From Paracidovorax avenae (GTDB taxonomy: Bacteria > Pseudomonadota > Gammaproteobacteria > Burkholderiales > Burkholderiaceae_C), in assembly GCF_040892545.1 (NCBI RefSeq), contig NZ_CP156079.1:4065501-4129500 (forward strand): DNA of 64,000 nucleotides, written 5' to 3'. Under the pieces are notes generated by a model. The model ran no database searches. It had not been told where the DNA came from and was given only the letters and a program-made list of their open reading frames with translations. A program made the translations under genes and the position numbers. Below, piece after piece: positions 63,549 to 64,000 of the stretch. Position 1 is the first letter of the stretch. Each line of letters opens with the position of its first letter.

Positions 63549-64000
63549 TCAGTTGCCCGCGAGAATCCAGCGCGCCGCCTTCTCGGCGATCATGAGCGTC
63601 GGGCTGTTGGTGTTGCCGCTGGTGATGGTGGGCATGACGCCGGCATCGACCACCCGCAGGTTCCGGACGCCATGGACCCGCAAGTGGCTGTCGACCACGG
63701 AAAGAGGATCCTGGGCAGGGCCCATGGCGGTGGTCCCGACCGGGTGGAAGATGGTCGTTCCGATGTCGCCAGCCAGCCGGGCCAGCTGCTCGTCGGTCTC
63801 GTACTGGGGGCCGGGCTTGTACTCCACGGGCTTGTATGGGGCCATGGCCGGTTGGGCGGCGATGCGCCGCGTCACGCGCAGCGAATCCGCGGCGACCTGA
63901 CGGTCTTCGGAGGTGCTCAGGTAGTTCGGCGCGATGCGCGGCGCCTTGTCGAAATCGCGGCTCGCCAGCGTGACCTTGCCGCGGCTGGTCGGGTTCAGGT
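63549..64000 (-). CDS. dddA: GMC oxidoreductase DddA-like (C-terminal part, runs off window)
   Basis: About 150 C-terminal residues. LNPTSRGKVTLASRDFDKAP and the active-site pair HPVGTTAMG (His) and TSGNTNSPTLMIAEKAA (Asn) are the hallmark end of choline dehydrogenase-type GMC flavoproteins. In DMSP degraders DddA, of this family, oxidises 3-hydroxypropionate to malonate semialdehyde. Its position directly before the AcuN-like gene supports this. The FAD-binding N-terminus lies outside the window, so choline or another alcohol cannot be excluded. Confidence 0.75.
   Translation of the reverse strand, partial: LNPTSRGKVTLASRDFDKAPRIAPNYLSTSEDRQVAADSLRVTRRIAAQPAMAPYKPVEYKPGPQYETDEQLARLAGDIGTTIFHPVGTTAMGPAQDPLSVVDSHLRVHGVRNLRVVDAGVMPTITSGNTNSPTLMIAEKAARWILAGN

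Overview
The window is high-GC (roughly two thirds G+C) betaproteobacterial chromosome. Gene content points to Comamonadaceae, most likely Acidovorax or a close relative: two Bug-type solute receptors, an lldPRD lactate operon, a ureA-J-B-C-E-F-G urease cluster, and a G/C-rich intergenic hairpin element of a type common in this family. Genus is an inference. The exception is a clearly AT-richer patch at about 34.93-36.76 kb, just upstream of a tRNA-Ser(UGA) gene, which looks acquired.

Layout. 0-6 kb: end of a cytochrome b561 gene, then an IclR regulator divergent from a Bug receptor / CoA-transferase / citryl-CoA lyase operon, then small secreted proteins. 6-13.5 kb: a 5-oxoproline cluster (MFS transporter, PxpA, DUF1445 D-glutamate cyclase-like protein, fused PxpBC, biotin carboxylase-BCCP) with a divergent GntR regulator. 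13.6-19.4 kb: a DUF3334 protein with a CheC/CheX-like motif, then lldP-lldR-lldD with two LldR operators. 19.4-29 kb: epimerase/LysR pair, then a four-gene co-directional run (metallophosphoesterase, di-haem peroxidase, a 1195-residue permease-histidine kinase fusion, response regulator). 29-35 kb: urease genes behind a candidate sigma-54 promoter, without ureD. 35-37 kb: AT-rich patch with a lipoprotein and a HEPN-like gene interrupted by one stop codon. 37-46.4 kb: SnoaL protein, a peptide-type ABC transporter, a C45 acyltransferase/peptidase, a double-wHTH GntR regulator and a class III aminotransferase. 46.6-53.7 kb: a Gly-rich repeat lipoprotein, VOC and quinone-reductase genes with a TetR regulator, small genes, and a LysR/Bug/M20 hydrolase unit. 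53.7-59 kb: a flavin monooxygenase and zinc dehydrogenase behind a near-consensus sigma-54 promoter, divergent from an AcoR-like activator with a non-standard GAFTGA loop.

59-64 kb is the main find. Five co-directional minus-strand genes match the DMSP/acrylate pathway: a GMC oxidoreductase (DddA-like, cut by the window edge), a class III CoA-transferase (AcuN-like), an enoyl-CoA hydratase (AcuK-like), an acryloyl-CoA reductase (AcuI-like), and a secreted protein carrying every metal and catalytic residue spacing I recall for the periplasmic DMSP lyase DddY. Together they would cleave dimethylsulfoniopropionate in the periplasm to dimethyl sulfide and acrylate, then handle acrylate either through 3-hydroxypropionate (AcuN/AcuK/DddA) or by reduction to propionyl-CoA (AcuI). 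This would be an unusual capacity for a soil- or plant-associated Comamonadaceae member.
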